A DNA stretch of 32,948 bases from Euplotes aediculatus (GCA_030463445.1 JAQGFW010029508.1:1-32948); one strand, 5' to 3'; positions 15,942-22,069 are shown, counted from the stretch's first letter. The notes: generated from the sequence alone by a model not told the origin. Made by a program: numbers and translations.

Positions 15942-16280
15942 CTACAACCCCAAATGTAATTCAGAAACTCTACAAGGCTTAAATAGTTTGTCTTGTAGAA
16001 TGGTTACTCATAACCTTTCGGCTCTTTCTTGTAAAAAATCTAACCTAAATTCACGCCATTCGTGTGGTAAAAGACCATATTCGCCATAATTTTCTTCATA
16101 TCCATCAAAGAATATTCAAGTAAATTCTTGGTTAGATGGGTCATAACTGAACACACAAGCAACCCGAATTTTTCAAGGGATGTAAAGTTTGCAAATAACC
16201 ATTGGGTCATCGACAAACTTCTGATTTCCATAAGATTGGATTTCTTTAAGAAGTTTGTTAGTAAAGATGCTTTCTAACAT
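15942..16280 (-). CDS. DUF2958-like cassette 3 with three in-frame TGA codons
   Basis: A 113-codon frame from ATG at 16280 to TAG at 15942, with TGA at 16173-16175, 16116-16118 and 16008-16010 (codons 36, 55, 91) and no other interruption. The C terminus LFKPCRVSELHLGL and the segment DDPMVICKLYIP match cassettes 1 and 2. At codon 55 (EFT-x-IFF) the aligned position is glycine, codon GGG, in both paralogues (EFLGLF and VFWGYV), so UGA stands where glycine is conserved. One TGG occurs (HEWRE). The leader has an ACGGTTTTGACACCGT hairpin. Divergence from its paralogues is high, yet the frame is intact, which argues against simple decay. Confidence 0.62.
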
Positions 16281-16371
16281 AGTACAAAAAATTATGAATA
16301 AAAAAACGGTGTCAAAACCGTTGTACTAAGATAGAAAAAATAGATTAGATAGGTTCACGTAGGTAGGGATT

Positions 16372-17043
16372 TTATGTATTTACACGCCTTGCCAATCTAC
16401 TGACTGAAATAGGATTAAACATTTTACCTTGTGACGTTTTAAAACCGTTATGGTTCAGTTCGTCTGCAATTTCTTGTAAGGTCTTGTTTTCTCTCTTGCA
16501 TTTCTCAATTAAGGCGGTGGCTACTCTGTTATGAGAATTTCTTTTGGCTTTTGCCTTGATAGCTTCTACGCCTTTGGCTCTTGCTTCTGCGGTTAGGTTT
16601 TCGGGTTTGCCTAATTTTGCTCCCTGCTCCTTTTTGGCATGCAAGGCTACCTTAGTTCTGATACTAATAATTTCCCTCTCTCTTTGTGCCAAGCCTGCAA
16701 AAATAGATAGTGTCAAGCTGTCGGTGGTGGGTAAATCACAACTTTTGAACTTGTCGCCTAAGCGTTTTTGAATCTTAAAAATATGTTCTACATCACGACT
16801 AAGCCTATCGAGTTTTGCCACGACTAAAACGGTATTGTGTTTGATACAATAATTAATGGCTTCATTGAGTTTCGGGCGGTTATCTATGTCTTTACCACTT
16901 TCAGATTCGATATATTCGTGTAAGATTTGGGCATTATCTACATTGGCATAATGTTGGATAATTGCTCTTTGTGCTTGTAAACCTAAACCGCTTCTTTCTT
17001 GCCCTTTGGTGGAAACTCTAAGGTACGCAATGTATTGTTTCAT
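16372..17043 (-). CDS. Serine recombinase, resolvase/invertase type
   Basis: A 223-aa small serine recombinase. The catalytic start is YIAYLRVSTKGQERSGLGLQ, where Ser11 is the nucleophile. The Arg-rich catalytic segment follows (AKLDRLSRDVEHIF, about 76-89), then the long dimer helix (LAQREREIISIRTKVALHAK). A C-terminal helix-turn-helix is at about 183-215 (KTLQEIADELNHNGFKTSQG). Such enzymes resolve plasmid multimers or cointegrates, or invert DNA. It has no Trp. It lies amid the small-cassette region; no clear res site was identified beside it, although several short dyads lie nearby. Confidence 0.9.
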   Translation of the reverse strand: MKQYIAYLRVSTKGQERSGLGLQAQRAIIQHYANVDNAQILHEYIESESGKDIDNRPKLNEAINYCIKHNTVLVVAKLDRLSRDVEHIFKIQKRLGDKFKSCDLPTTDSLTLSIFAGLAQREREIISIRTKVALHAKKEQGAKLGKPENLTAEARAKGVEAIKAKAKRNSHNRVATALIEKCKRENKTLQEIADELNHNGFKTSQGKMFNPISVSRLARRVNT

Positions 17044-17135
17044 ATAAAAATCTAAATTTAAAAATTCAATGTAGTTGTTAAGCGGTCTTTCTCTGTATTT
17101 GTCCTGGCATATTTTGGAATATTACTTACCAAATA

Positions 17136-17417
17136 TTATTTGGTTGGTGGTAAATAAAATAAATTAAAAAGCATCATCATTCGGTTTTCTTCGTCATGGG
17201 TTGTATCGTTACTTGAAAACTCAATATCGCCGTAAGTACCTAAAAATTGACCGTTAAAAGTGTTGTATCCTACACTTAATAAATCATCTTCATACTTTTT
17301 TGCAAACCAAACATAATCTCGTCCATCATTATAACTTTTGGTATCAATATTAAAATCTTGCTCCTTTGCACCTTTCAAGATTTCGTTGAGTGGTCTTTTC
17401 TCTCAAAACTTTTTCAT
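17136..17417 (-). CDS. Small unknown protein with one early in-frame TGA
   Basis: The frame runs from ATG at 17417 (MKKF-x-EKRPLNEILKGA) to TAA at 17136, with TGA at codon 5 (17403-17405). It would give 93 residues. A start at a TTG codon (17378) would avoid the TGA, but the ATG lies in the natural position and the intervening codons look coding. The rest is a soluble protein with an alternating strand pattern (DYVWFAKKYEDDLLSVGYNT) and one TGG Trp. No family recognised. It lies close downstream of another TGA-containing frame on the same strand. Confidence 0.5.
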
Positions 17418-17438
17418 TAGATATTGTAAAAAATAAAA

Positions 17439-17648
17439 CTATTGTATTTGTCTATCTTCTTTAATAGCATCCACGTCTAACCATTCAGAACATAGAATAA
17501 CCAAATTGTCATAATCTCCTGCGGTGGCTTTGTCGAACAGTTCGCTAAAATGTTGATTCACTTCTTCTTTTGACATTCAAGCCAATTTCATGTTTAATTT
17601 TGCTTGAGCCAATAATTCAAAAGCGTTAGGCGTGTTGAGGGTTGTCAT
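17439..17648 (-). CDS. Small unknown protein with one in-frame TGA
   Basis: A 70-codon frame from ATG at 17648 to TAG at 17439, with TGA at codon 24 (17577-17579: KLNMKLA-x-MSKEEVNQHF). It encodes a helical, soluble protein (ELLAQAKLNM, EEVNQHFSELFDK). An ATG directly after the TGA could start a 45-aa product instead. A well-formed promoter (TTG-N19-TATTTTTG) and an operator-like inverted repeat lie upstream at 17687-17738, which supports the longer frame being expressed. One TGG is also used (SEW). The next gene (MKKF...) follows after 21 bp, so the two probably form an operon. Confidence 0.55.
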
Positions 17649-17686
17649 GTGTAGGGAAAAATTAAAGAATAACGACTTATATAGAA

Positions 17687-17738
17687 CAAAAATAGAAAAT
17701 CAAGGGAATATTTCAAAATCATAAACGCTCGTTTATGA
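17687..17738 (-). promoter_or_regulatory. Promoter and operator of the 17648 gene
   Basis: On the minus strand TTG (plus 17714-17716), a 19-bp spacer and TATTTTTG (plus 17687-17694) fit the Bacteroidota consensus exactly. Just upstream, TCATAAACG and CGTTTATGA (17719-17727 and 17730-17738) form a perfect 9-bp inverted repeat, a likely repressor site. Confidence 0.65.
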
Positions 17739-17920
17739 TATGATAAATATACAAAATCTACCCAATTTTTAAAAATCACTTGAAATTTTTGAAGATTAGG
17801 ATATAATGATTTCAAGTTCAATACCCAAAGTTGAACTTGTTGGATTATCTCAATCATCCATGAGTTTATAAAGTAAAATTGCCCATCAGCAAAACCCCTA
17901 CTCTTAATAGGGGTTTTATT

Positions 17921-17989
17921 TTACTTGTTGAAACTATCTAATCTTTCGATTAGTAACAGAATCAAAAGTAATTGAACTGTCTCAATCAT
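17921..17989 (-). CDS. Tiny hydrophobic peptide, 22 aa
   Basis: ATGATTGAGACAG starts a 22-codon frame whose product begins MIETVQLLLILLLIERL, an amphipathic or membrane-seeking helix, and ends in TAA just before a GGGG/CCCC terminator hairpin. The neighbouring unit at 17857 starts similarly (MIEIIQQVQLW) but is not hydrophobic. Short hydrophobic peptides of this size occur among membrane-active regulators, but no homology is claimed. It may be only part of a structured RNA. Confidence 0.35.
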   Translation of the reverse strand: MIETVQLLLILLLIERLDSFNK

Positions 17990-18244
17990 TTTGAAAAATA
18001 TGAGTAAATAAAATTACCCACCGCCCAAACGATGGGCATTTTTATTGTATCAAAGTGGTAAATTGAATCAAGATTGATTTAAAAATCGGAATTTTAGGGT
18101 AAAACTGACAAAGCGGTGGAATTATATAGATTGAGAATTGTATATTTCAACTTAATCAAGTCTAATGGTAGCAATATTTGATTCTCAACGACATAAAATT
18201 GGCTATTTTGATAAAACCTACCTCGAAAACTTGGGTAGGTTTGT

Positions 18245-18267
18245 GTAACTACATGATTCATATAGTT
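18245..18267 (-). terminator. Hairpin after the 18270 gene
   Basis: TAACTA-C-ATG-ATT-CAT-A-TAGTTA forms an interrupted stem right after the stop codon of the 99-aa gene. Its arm resembles the hairpins at 10383 and 13927. Confidence 0.45.
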
Positions 18268-18269
18268 AT

Positions 18270-18569
18270 TTAATACTCGTGGGGAAATAGCAAAGTGCAA
18301 TGGTTATCTTCTTTGTCATAATTACCGCTCTCAACCATATCTTTATCCAGTTGGTCGATAATCCAAACTTTTCGCCCTTTTTCATCTTTGTAAACTTGTA
18401 GATAGTCGCATCCTTTTTGTTCTTCTGCAAATTGCCGAACATCAGCAATAATAAATGCTACTTCTTCGGGTGTTAGTTCTTCTTGAACGCCCTTAGTTAC
18501 ATAGAAATCTCCATTGAAGAAATACTTTTGGTCGTTTCGTTCTTGCGGTTGCCTTGTCCACGTTGCCAT
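18270..18569 (-). CDS. Small acidic hypothetical protein, 99 aa
   Basis: A soluble 99-aa protein beginning MATWTRQPQERNDQKYFFNG. It shows a strand-helix-strand arrangement: KYFFNGDFYVTKGVQ, then TPEEVAFIIADVRQFAEE, then LQVYKDEKGRKVWIIDQL. Similar single-domain proteins occur on Bacteroidota mobile elements, but I cannot name a family with confidence. It uses TGG for both its Trp codons and has no in-frame TGA, unlike the nearby cassettes. Stop TAA, followed by a hairpin. Confidence 0.65.
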   Translation of the reverse strand: MATWTRQPQERNDQKYFFNGDFYVTKGVQEELTPEEVAFIIADVRQFAEEQKGCDYLQVYKDEKGRKVWIIDQLDKDMVESGNYDKEDNHCTLLFPHEY

Positions 18570-18684
18570 AATTACGATTTTTATTTTGGTTTATGTGAAA
18601 CAGCATCGTAACTATTTGATAATCAATAGCAAGGTGTACTTGAATAGATAAATGAGATAACTATATAATAGAAGCAATCTAAGA

Positions 18685-18784
18685 GGAAACGGGCAATGCT
18701 GGGGAGCAACCTGTCAGCAATATGGTTGCCAATACACAGTTTAGCGTGTAGTGGGCGGGAGTATCTCCTGCCCACAATTTTTGT
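18685..18784 (+). ncRNA. Probable structured small RNA with terminator
   Basis: A G+C-richer island on the plus strand between two minus-strand genes. Stem 1 nests GGCAA (18692) with TTGCC (18726-18730) and TGCTG with CAGCA. Stem 2 is TACAC...GTGTA (18733-18750). Stem 3 is GTGGGCGGGAG (18751-18761) with CTCCTGCCCAC (18765-18775), followed by AATTTTT, a textbook intrinsic terminator. There is no open frame of note. This is consistent with an independent ~90-nt RNA; function and family unknown. Confidence 0.6.
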
Positions 18785-18831
18785 AAATGTTTTACTGGCA
18801 TTGTTACATGGCTAAGAAAACCCAAAAAAGA

Positions 18832-18858
18832 AAGCCATAAGATTTAATCTTATGGCTT
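18832..18858 (-). terminator. Intrinsic terminator of the 34-aa gene
   Basis: AAGCCATAAGATT and AATCTTATGGCTT pair over 13 bp around a single base; on the minus strand it is followed by TTCTTTTTT. Confidence 0.8.
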
Positions 18859-18869
18859 GATAGCATTCA

Positions 18870-18974
18870 TTATTTTTTGATAGCATTGGCTAACGAATCA
18901 ATAGACTTTTTGAATGCTATTCCTGCGGTATATGCTCCAGCAAACGCAAGGATTACACCTAATACCTTATTCAT
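18870..18974 (-). CDS. Single-span membrane peptide, 34 aa
   Basis: ATG at 18974 to TAA at 18870 encodes 34 residues. A hydrophobic segment (VLGVILAFAGAYTAGIAF, about 4-21) is followed by a polar tail (KKSIDSLANAIKK). A strong terminator follows 12 bp after the stop, which supports a real, separately terminated gene. It lies directly downstream of the Pycsar-like operon on the same strand (29-bp gap), so it could be a fourth, accessory member. No family recognised. Confidence 0.6.
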   Translation of the reverse strand: MNKVLGVILAFAGAYTAGIAFKKSIDSLANAIKK

Positions 18975-19003
18975 AATATTCTTTGTTTTACAACGAACAC
19001 AAT

Positions 19004-19477
19004 TTAATACTGAGGCGGTTCGTAGTTAAGCCCAAGATGAACATTTTTTAAGTTTAACCATCTGCCAATTCTGGCAAAATGACCGTGTGGCATTTCATCA
19101 CACATCCACCGATGACCATTTAATTTCCAATGTTCGTAGCAATATATCCATTTTATAGTTTGAAAAATTAAATCTTGTGTTACCCAAAAATTTTTGAATG
19201 GTGAGATATGGGTTGGGTAATATAAACATAAACAACCTTTTTCGTCAATGTGTAAATCAGGATGTTTTATAACATTCGGACTAACAATATACACTTCATT
19301 AATGTCTCTCGAATTATAATAGACCTTTATAAGGTAGTCATCCTCCCAGTTTTGGTTTTTTAATTCCCCTTCAATAAATAGAATTTTACCTAAAATGGTA
19401 GTTTTCATACTTGGAAAGGCTTTTTTTACCATTTCTTGCTGAAATTCCAAGTCAATCGGTGAATACGTTAAATTCAT
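19004..19477 (-). CDS. E2-like ubiquitin-conjugation-fold protein
   Basis: A 157-aa protein with the pattern of prokaryotic E2-like proteins found in CBASS operons. There is a beta-meander (LFIEGELKNQNWEDDYLIKV), then HPDLH at residues 72-76, and GCLCLYYP at 81-88, where Cys84 is the probable catalytic cysteine. The C-terminal helix pattern ending YEHWKLNGHRWMCDEMPHGH is at 114-133. In short type II CBASS such a lone E2 is thought to attach or prime the nucleotide-making enzyme. Its start overlaps the stop of the cyclase gene as ATGA, so it is coupled to it. An E2 beside a Pycsar-type cyclase is unusual. The family call is from pattern only. Confidence 0.68.
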   Translation of the reverse strand: MNLTYSPIDLEFQQEMVKKAFPSMKTTILGKILFIEGELKNQNWEDDYLIKVYYNSRDINEVYIVSPNVIKHPDLHIDEKGCLCLYYPTHISPFKNFWVTQDLIFQTIKWIYCYEHWKLNGHRWMCDEMPHGHFARIGRWLNLKNVHLGLNYEPPQY

Positions 19478-20544
19478 TTATGATAAAAACTGTTTTTAGG
19501 TATTGGATTTTGATTAGGCACAGATAAAACTTCGTTACCTTTATGTAAGTAAGCATTTGAAGAGTTTAATATACTAATAGACTTTTCCAAGTTTTCTAAC
19601 CTTTTTTGATTTGAAACGGCAGAATCGTAATCAATATATAAATTACCATTTTCATCTTTTTTGAAAAATGAATAGGTATTAATTATGTACCTGCTCCAAT
19701 TAAATTTAAACTGCTTATAGTTTGGGTCTGTAAAAATATAATTAACAGAATTATCTTCATGTCGTAATACATCACAATATTGAGCATCTACACTAAGGCG
19801 GCTTACAACATTCTCTCCAACCACAATTCCATTTGATTCTGCATTTGACTGCATTTTTGGGGCAAGGCTTGAATGAAGGCTTGTTGTAGTTAATTCGGTA
19901 CAGTCACCTGACCCGTAAATACACCAATAAATATCTTTGTCATCACCAAAATCAATGCCCGTCCTTGTGTAAATTCTTTCAATATCATTTTGCTGAAACA
20001 CCTCTTTAAGTTCATATTTAACAAAGTAAGAGAAAAGGGAGGTTGCTGTAATTGCTTGCTTTATGGCATCCTCTTTTTTTATATTTTTACCTCCAAAGTA
20101 AACAAAAACGCCATCATACATCATTCGTTGGATATGTCCCCCAAGTAATGCACAAGTATGTGTTGATGCTAAAACAATAGTTTGAATAATAAATGAAATT
20201 TCTTCATGTGTGTATTTTCTAAACAAATTTGTTGAGTTTTTAACATCTATGAAGACAGAAACTATATTATGATATTCTGAACTATTGTTAGCTCTCAGAT
20301 AGGTAAAATCAGGATGGTCGCCACTTTTAGGTGGTTTTATTTCTTTGATTCCAAGTAAATTAGCAATTTGTTTTAAACTTACTTGCGGTGAAATCGAATC
20401 TTGATATTTAGTACGGCTATTGTTATGTAGTTCTCTGCTTTCACTTATAGGAAAACTGTTTTTTAGCCCTTTTTCAAAGTCATAGTTAAGAGGCTTGTTT
20501 GTAACTTCTTTAATTCTATTGAGATAATCACTGTAAAGTTTCAT
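19474..20544 (-). CDS. pycC: Pycsar-type class III nucleotide cyclase
   Basis: A 356-aa soluble class III nucleotide cyclase of the kind that makes cCMP or cUMP in Pycsar anti-phage defence. The metal-binding aspartates are Asp100 in VFIDVKNSTNLFRKY and Asp144 in HIQRMMYDGVFVYFGG. The conserved RTGIDFGDD (194-202) and YGSGDCTEL...SLHSSLAPKMQ (210-232) form the second half of the site. The first 80 residues are a helical N-terminal part; the last 70 follow the catalytic domain. The gene is coupled by ATGA overlaps to a PycTM-like gene before it and an E2-like gene after it. Pyrimidine use is inferred from context, not shown by sequence. Confidence 0.82.
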   Translation of the reverse strand: MKLYSDYLNRIKEVTNKPLNYDFEKGLKNSFPISESRELHNNSRTKYQDSISPQVSLKQIANLLGIKEIKPPKSGDHPDFTYLRANNSSEYHNIVSVFIDVKNSTNLFRKYTHEEISFIIQTIVLASTHTCALLGGHIQRMMYDGVFVYFGGKNIKKEDAIKQAITATSLFSYFVKYELKEVFQQNDIERIYTRTGIDFGDDKDIYWCIYGSGDCTELTTTSLHSSLAPKMQSNAESNGIVVGENVVSRLSVDAQYCDVLRHEDNSVNYIFTDPNYKQFKFNWSRYIINTYSFFKKDENGNLYIDYDSAVSNQKRLENLEKSISILNSSNAYLHKGNEVLSVPNQNPIPKNSFYHK

Positions 20545-21035
20545 CGTAAAACAATCGTTATTATGTATAATGTTACTGTTAAAACTTCTATTAAAAGAAA
20601 GTATACACCTATTTTCATCCTATCAAATTTTTGATTTAGCCCTTTTGAGATGTTGTGGACCTGTATTGCCAAATCTTTGAATTCAGCAGGCTCGGATTGG
20701 TCGTTCAGTAAATTGATATAATCTTGTTGTTTATAACTTGTTATATCCTTGAAAAAAAATAGGGATTTATTTGTTTCTGTACCCTTGCTTTTAGTGTATG
20801 GTAATATGGCTAAAATTGTATAAAAGCAAGAGATTAAGCCTGAAATTATAGTTATTAGTAAAGATACCTTTTGAAAGCAAGATAAATCAACCTTATTACC
20901 GAAAGCAAATCCAGTAAGAACGCCTCCCAAAATAACAGCATTACAGGCTAATACTAAATTTGCCTTACTGTTAGTGCTTTCGATATAGTGGTCTAATCTA
21001 TCAATAATATATTTTACTCTTTCTACTTGGTTCAT
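20541..21035 (-). CDS. pycTM: PycTM-like membrane effector
   Basis: A 164-aa protein resembling the Pycsar effector PycTM/DUF5706. A helical N terminus (VERVKYIIDRLDHYIESTNSKA) leads to hydrophobic segments at about 26-46, 57-78 and 142-163, with a soluble helical part between the second and third. In known systems the cyclic pyrimidine nucleotide triggers such proteins to damage the inner membrane of infected cells. First gene of the three-gene operon; its TGA stop overlaps the cyclase start. The call rests on domain layout and position. Confidence 0.75.
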   Translation of the reverse strand: MNQVERVKYIIDRLDHYIESTNSKANLVLACNAVILGGVLTGFAFGNKVDLSCFQKVSLLITIISGLISCFYTILAILPYTKSKGTETNKSLFFFKDITSYKQQDYINLLNDQSEPAEFKDLAIQVHNISKGLNQKFDRMKIGVYFLLIEVLTVTLYIITIVLR

Positions 21036-21115
21036 CAGGGAATCATAATTTTATAATCGCCAAATTTATTAAAAGAAAATCTAATTACAAATAATACTGA
21101 CAAAATAATTTTATA

Positions 21116-21176
21116 ATGTCAATTATCACTGACTGTTTGTTATATTTGACATGAATTGTTTTATTGTATATATTTG
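21116..21176 (+). promoter_or_regulatory. Promoter and operator of the XRE/ImmA pair
   Basis: TTG (21146-21148), a 20-bp spacer and TATATTTG (21169-21176) fit the Bacteroidota promoter. An inverted repeat ATGTCAA (21116-21122) / TTGACAT (21146-21152) covers the -33 element, consistent with autorepression and possibly control of the divergent defence operon. The start codon at 21181 lies where transcription would begin, suggesting a leaderless message. Confidence 0.6.
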
Positions 21177-21180
21177 CACA

Positions 21181-21510
21181 ATGAACACACCTACAAAAGA
21201 TAGCTTGTATAAAATTATAGGTAAGAATATCAAAAATCTTAGAGAGAAATCTCATCTTACCCAAATGGAACTGGCTGAAAAGTTAGAACTTAGCAGAACA
21301 TCAATAGTTAATATAGAGCAAGGCAATCAACATCCTTATATCCACCTTCTTTGGGATATTTCCGAAATTTTTAATGTAGATATAGCCTATCTTTTGCCAA
21401 GTAAGGAAGAATTCAAAACTGGAATACAATTTGATAGAACAGTGGTAGAGCAATCAATAAAGAAGAAAGAAGATATTAAAAAATTTGATACATTTATAGA
21501 TAAAATTTAA
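21181..21510 (+). CDS. XRE-family regulator of the defence locus
   Basis: I take the start at 21181 (MNTPTKDSLYKIIGKNIKNL) because the promoter -7 box ends five bases before it; a longer frame from 21151 would span the promoter. The 109-aa product carries a Cro/CI helix-turn-helix (about 15-70: LREKSHLTQMELAEKLELSR, then SIVNIEQGNQHP). It is followed 10 bp later by an ImmA/IrrE-type peptidase. This pair is typical of regulatory modules in which the peptidase cleaves the repressor on stress or infection. Divergent from the Pycsar-like operon. Confidence 0.82.
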   Translation: MNTPTKDSLYKIIGKNIKNLREKSHLTQMELAEKLELSRTSIVNIEQGNQHPYIHLLWDISEIFNVDIAYLLPSKEEFKTGIQFDRTVVEQSIKKKEDIKKFDTFIDKI

Positions 21511-21520
21511 CCCTATAATC

Positions 21521-22069
21521 ATGAACCTTAAAAGATTTACTATTATTGAGGATACTGCAAAAAGAATCCTTACTGAATGTGGTTGTTTTGAGCTGCCAAT
21601 CAACGTGAATAAGGTAGTAGAAAAACAAGGAATCAATTTGGTTGAGCATGAGTTTGGAGAGGATATTTACGGTGTACTGGTTATTAAAGACGGTAAATAT
21701 ACTATTGGTTATAATAAAAATAATTCAAGTGTAAGACAGCGTTTTACTATAGCACATGAATTAGGACATTATGTGTTAGGACACAATAAGGATGGAGTAA
21801 ATATAGACACTCTTACAAGAAATTATCAATCTCTGCAAACAGTATTTTTCAGAAATAATGACTCATCAACAGGTGAATTTATGCAAGAAAGAGAAGCAAA
21901 TGCCTTTGCTGCTGCACTTTTGATGCCCCAAGATTTGCTTATCGAAAAATTAGAGACATGTAGATTTAACTTTAACATGGATAGTATAGCAAAAGAGTTT
22001 GGTGTAAGTTCGCAAGCAATGGCATATAGACTTTCTAATCTTGGATTATTAGATAGTGTGCCTTTTTAA
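21521..22069 (+). CDS. ImmA/IrrE-family metallopeptidase
   Basis: A 182-aa zinc peptidase with the motif FTIAHELGHYVLGH (about residues 76-89), in which HExxH binds zinc. A third ligand is likely in the EREANAFAAALLMPQDLL segment (about 123-140), the classic ImmA/IrrE arrangement. Known members cleave an XRE-type repressor. Here the adjacent XRE gene is the obvious substrate and the divergent cyclase operon the probable controlled target. Stop TAA. Confidence 0.88.
   Translation: MNLKRFTIIEDTAKRILTECGCFELPINVNKVVEKQGINLVEHEFGEDIYGVLVIKDGKYTIGYNKNNSSVRQRFTIAHELGHYVLGHNKDGVNIDTLTRNYQSLQTVFFRNNDSSTGEFMQEREANAFAAALLMPQDLLIEKLETCRFNFNMDSIAKEFGVSSQAMAYRLSNLGLLDSVPF

Larger units (their letters stand above)
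17739..18269 (-). ncRNA. Three tandem structured units of unknown kind
   Basis: Read on the minus strand, this 530-bp stretch has three similar units. Each begins with a terminator-like hairpin: CCTACC...GGTAGG at 18214-18242, GCCCA...TGGGC at 18023-18037, and CCCCTA...TAGGGG at 17891-17917. Each then has an (A/G)GCCAATTTTA or GGG(C/T)AATTTTA motif and a (G)TTGAGA motif opening a further stem-loop. Examples are TTGAGAAT with ATTCTCAA, CTAATC-GAAA-GATTAG, and AAGTTCAA with TTGAACTT. Units 2 and 3 begin with ATGATTGAGA. Either small structured RNAs or leaders of tiny genes; no known family recognised. Confidence 0.4.

Noticed and set aside
16040-16231. 63-codon minus-strand frame
   Set aside because: It lies in another frame of DUF2958-like cassette 3, which explains this stretch far better.
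13447-16280. The TGA-containing frames as ordinary decayed genes
   Set aside because: Decay should also leave TAA, TAG and frameshifts; none occur across five frames. I keep decay as the main alternative rather than the preferred reading.
17645-17857. Minus-strand 70-codon frame starting MIEIIQQVQLW
   Set aside because: It runs through the promoter and operator of the 17648 gene and ends inside it. Composition changes along its length. Only its first codons resemble the neighbouring unit, so I treat it as part of the structured region.
17750-18000. Possible suppressor tRNA able to read UGA
   Set aside because: The stems do not give a cloverleaf with a 7-bp acceptor, T-loop GTTC-type motif and UCA anticodon. 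No tRNA was seen elsewhere by eye, but only a proper tRNA search would settle it.
13394-18270. Integron gene-cassette array with attC sites
   Set aside because: Hairpins between small genes first suggested this, but the expected attC end boxes and an integron integrase are missing; the only recombinase is a serine resolvase.
18094-18300. 68-codon minus-strand frame
   Set aside because: It overlaps the end of the 99-aa gene and the hairpin after it, and shows no protein-like conservation among the tandem units.
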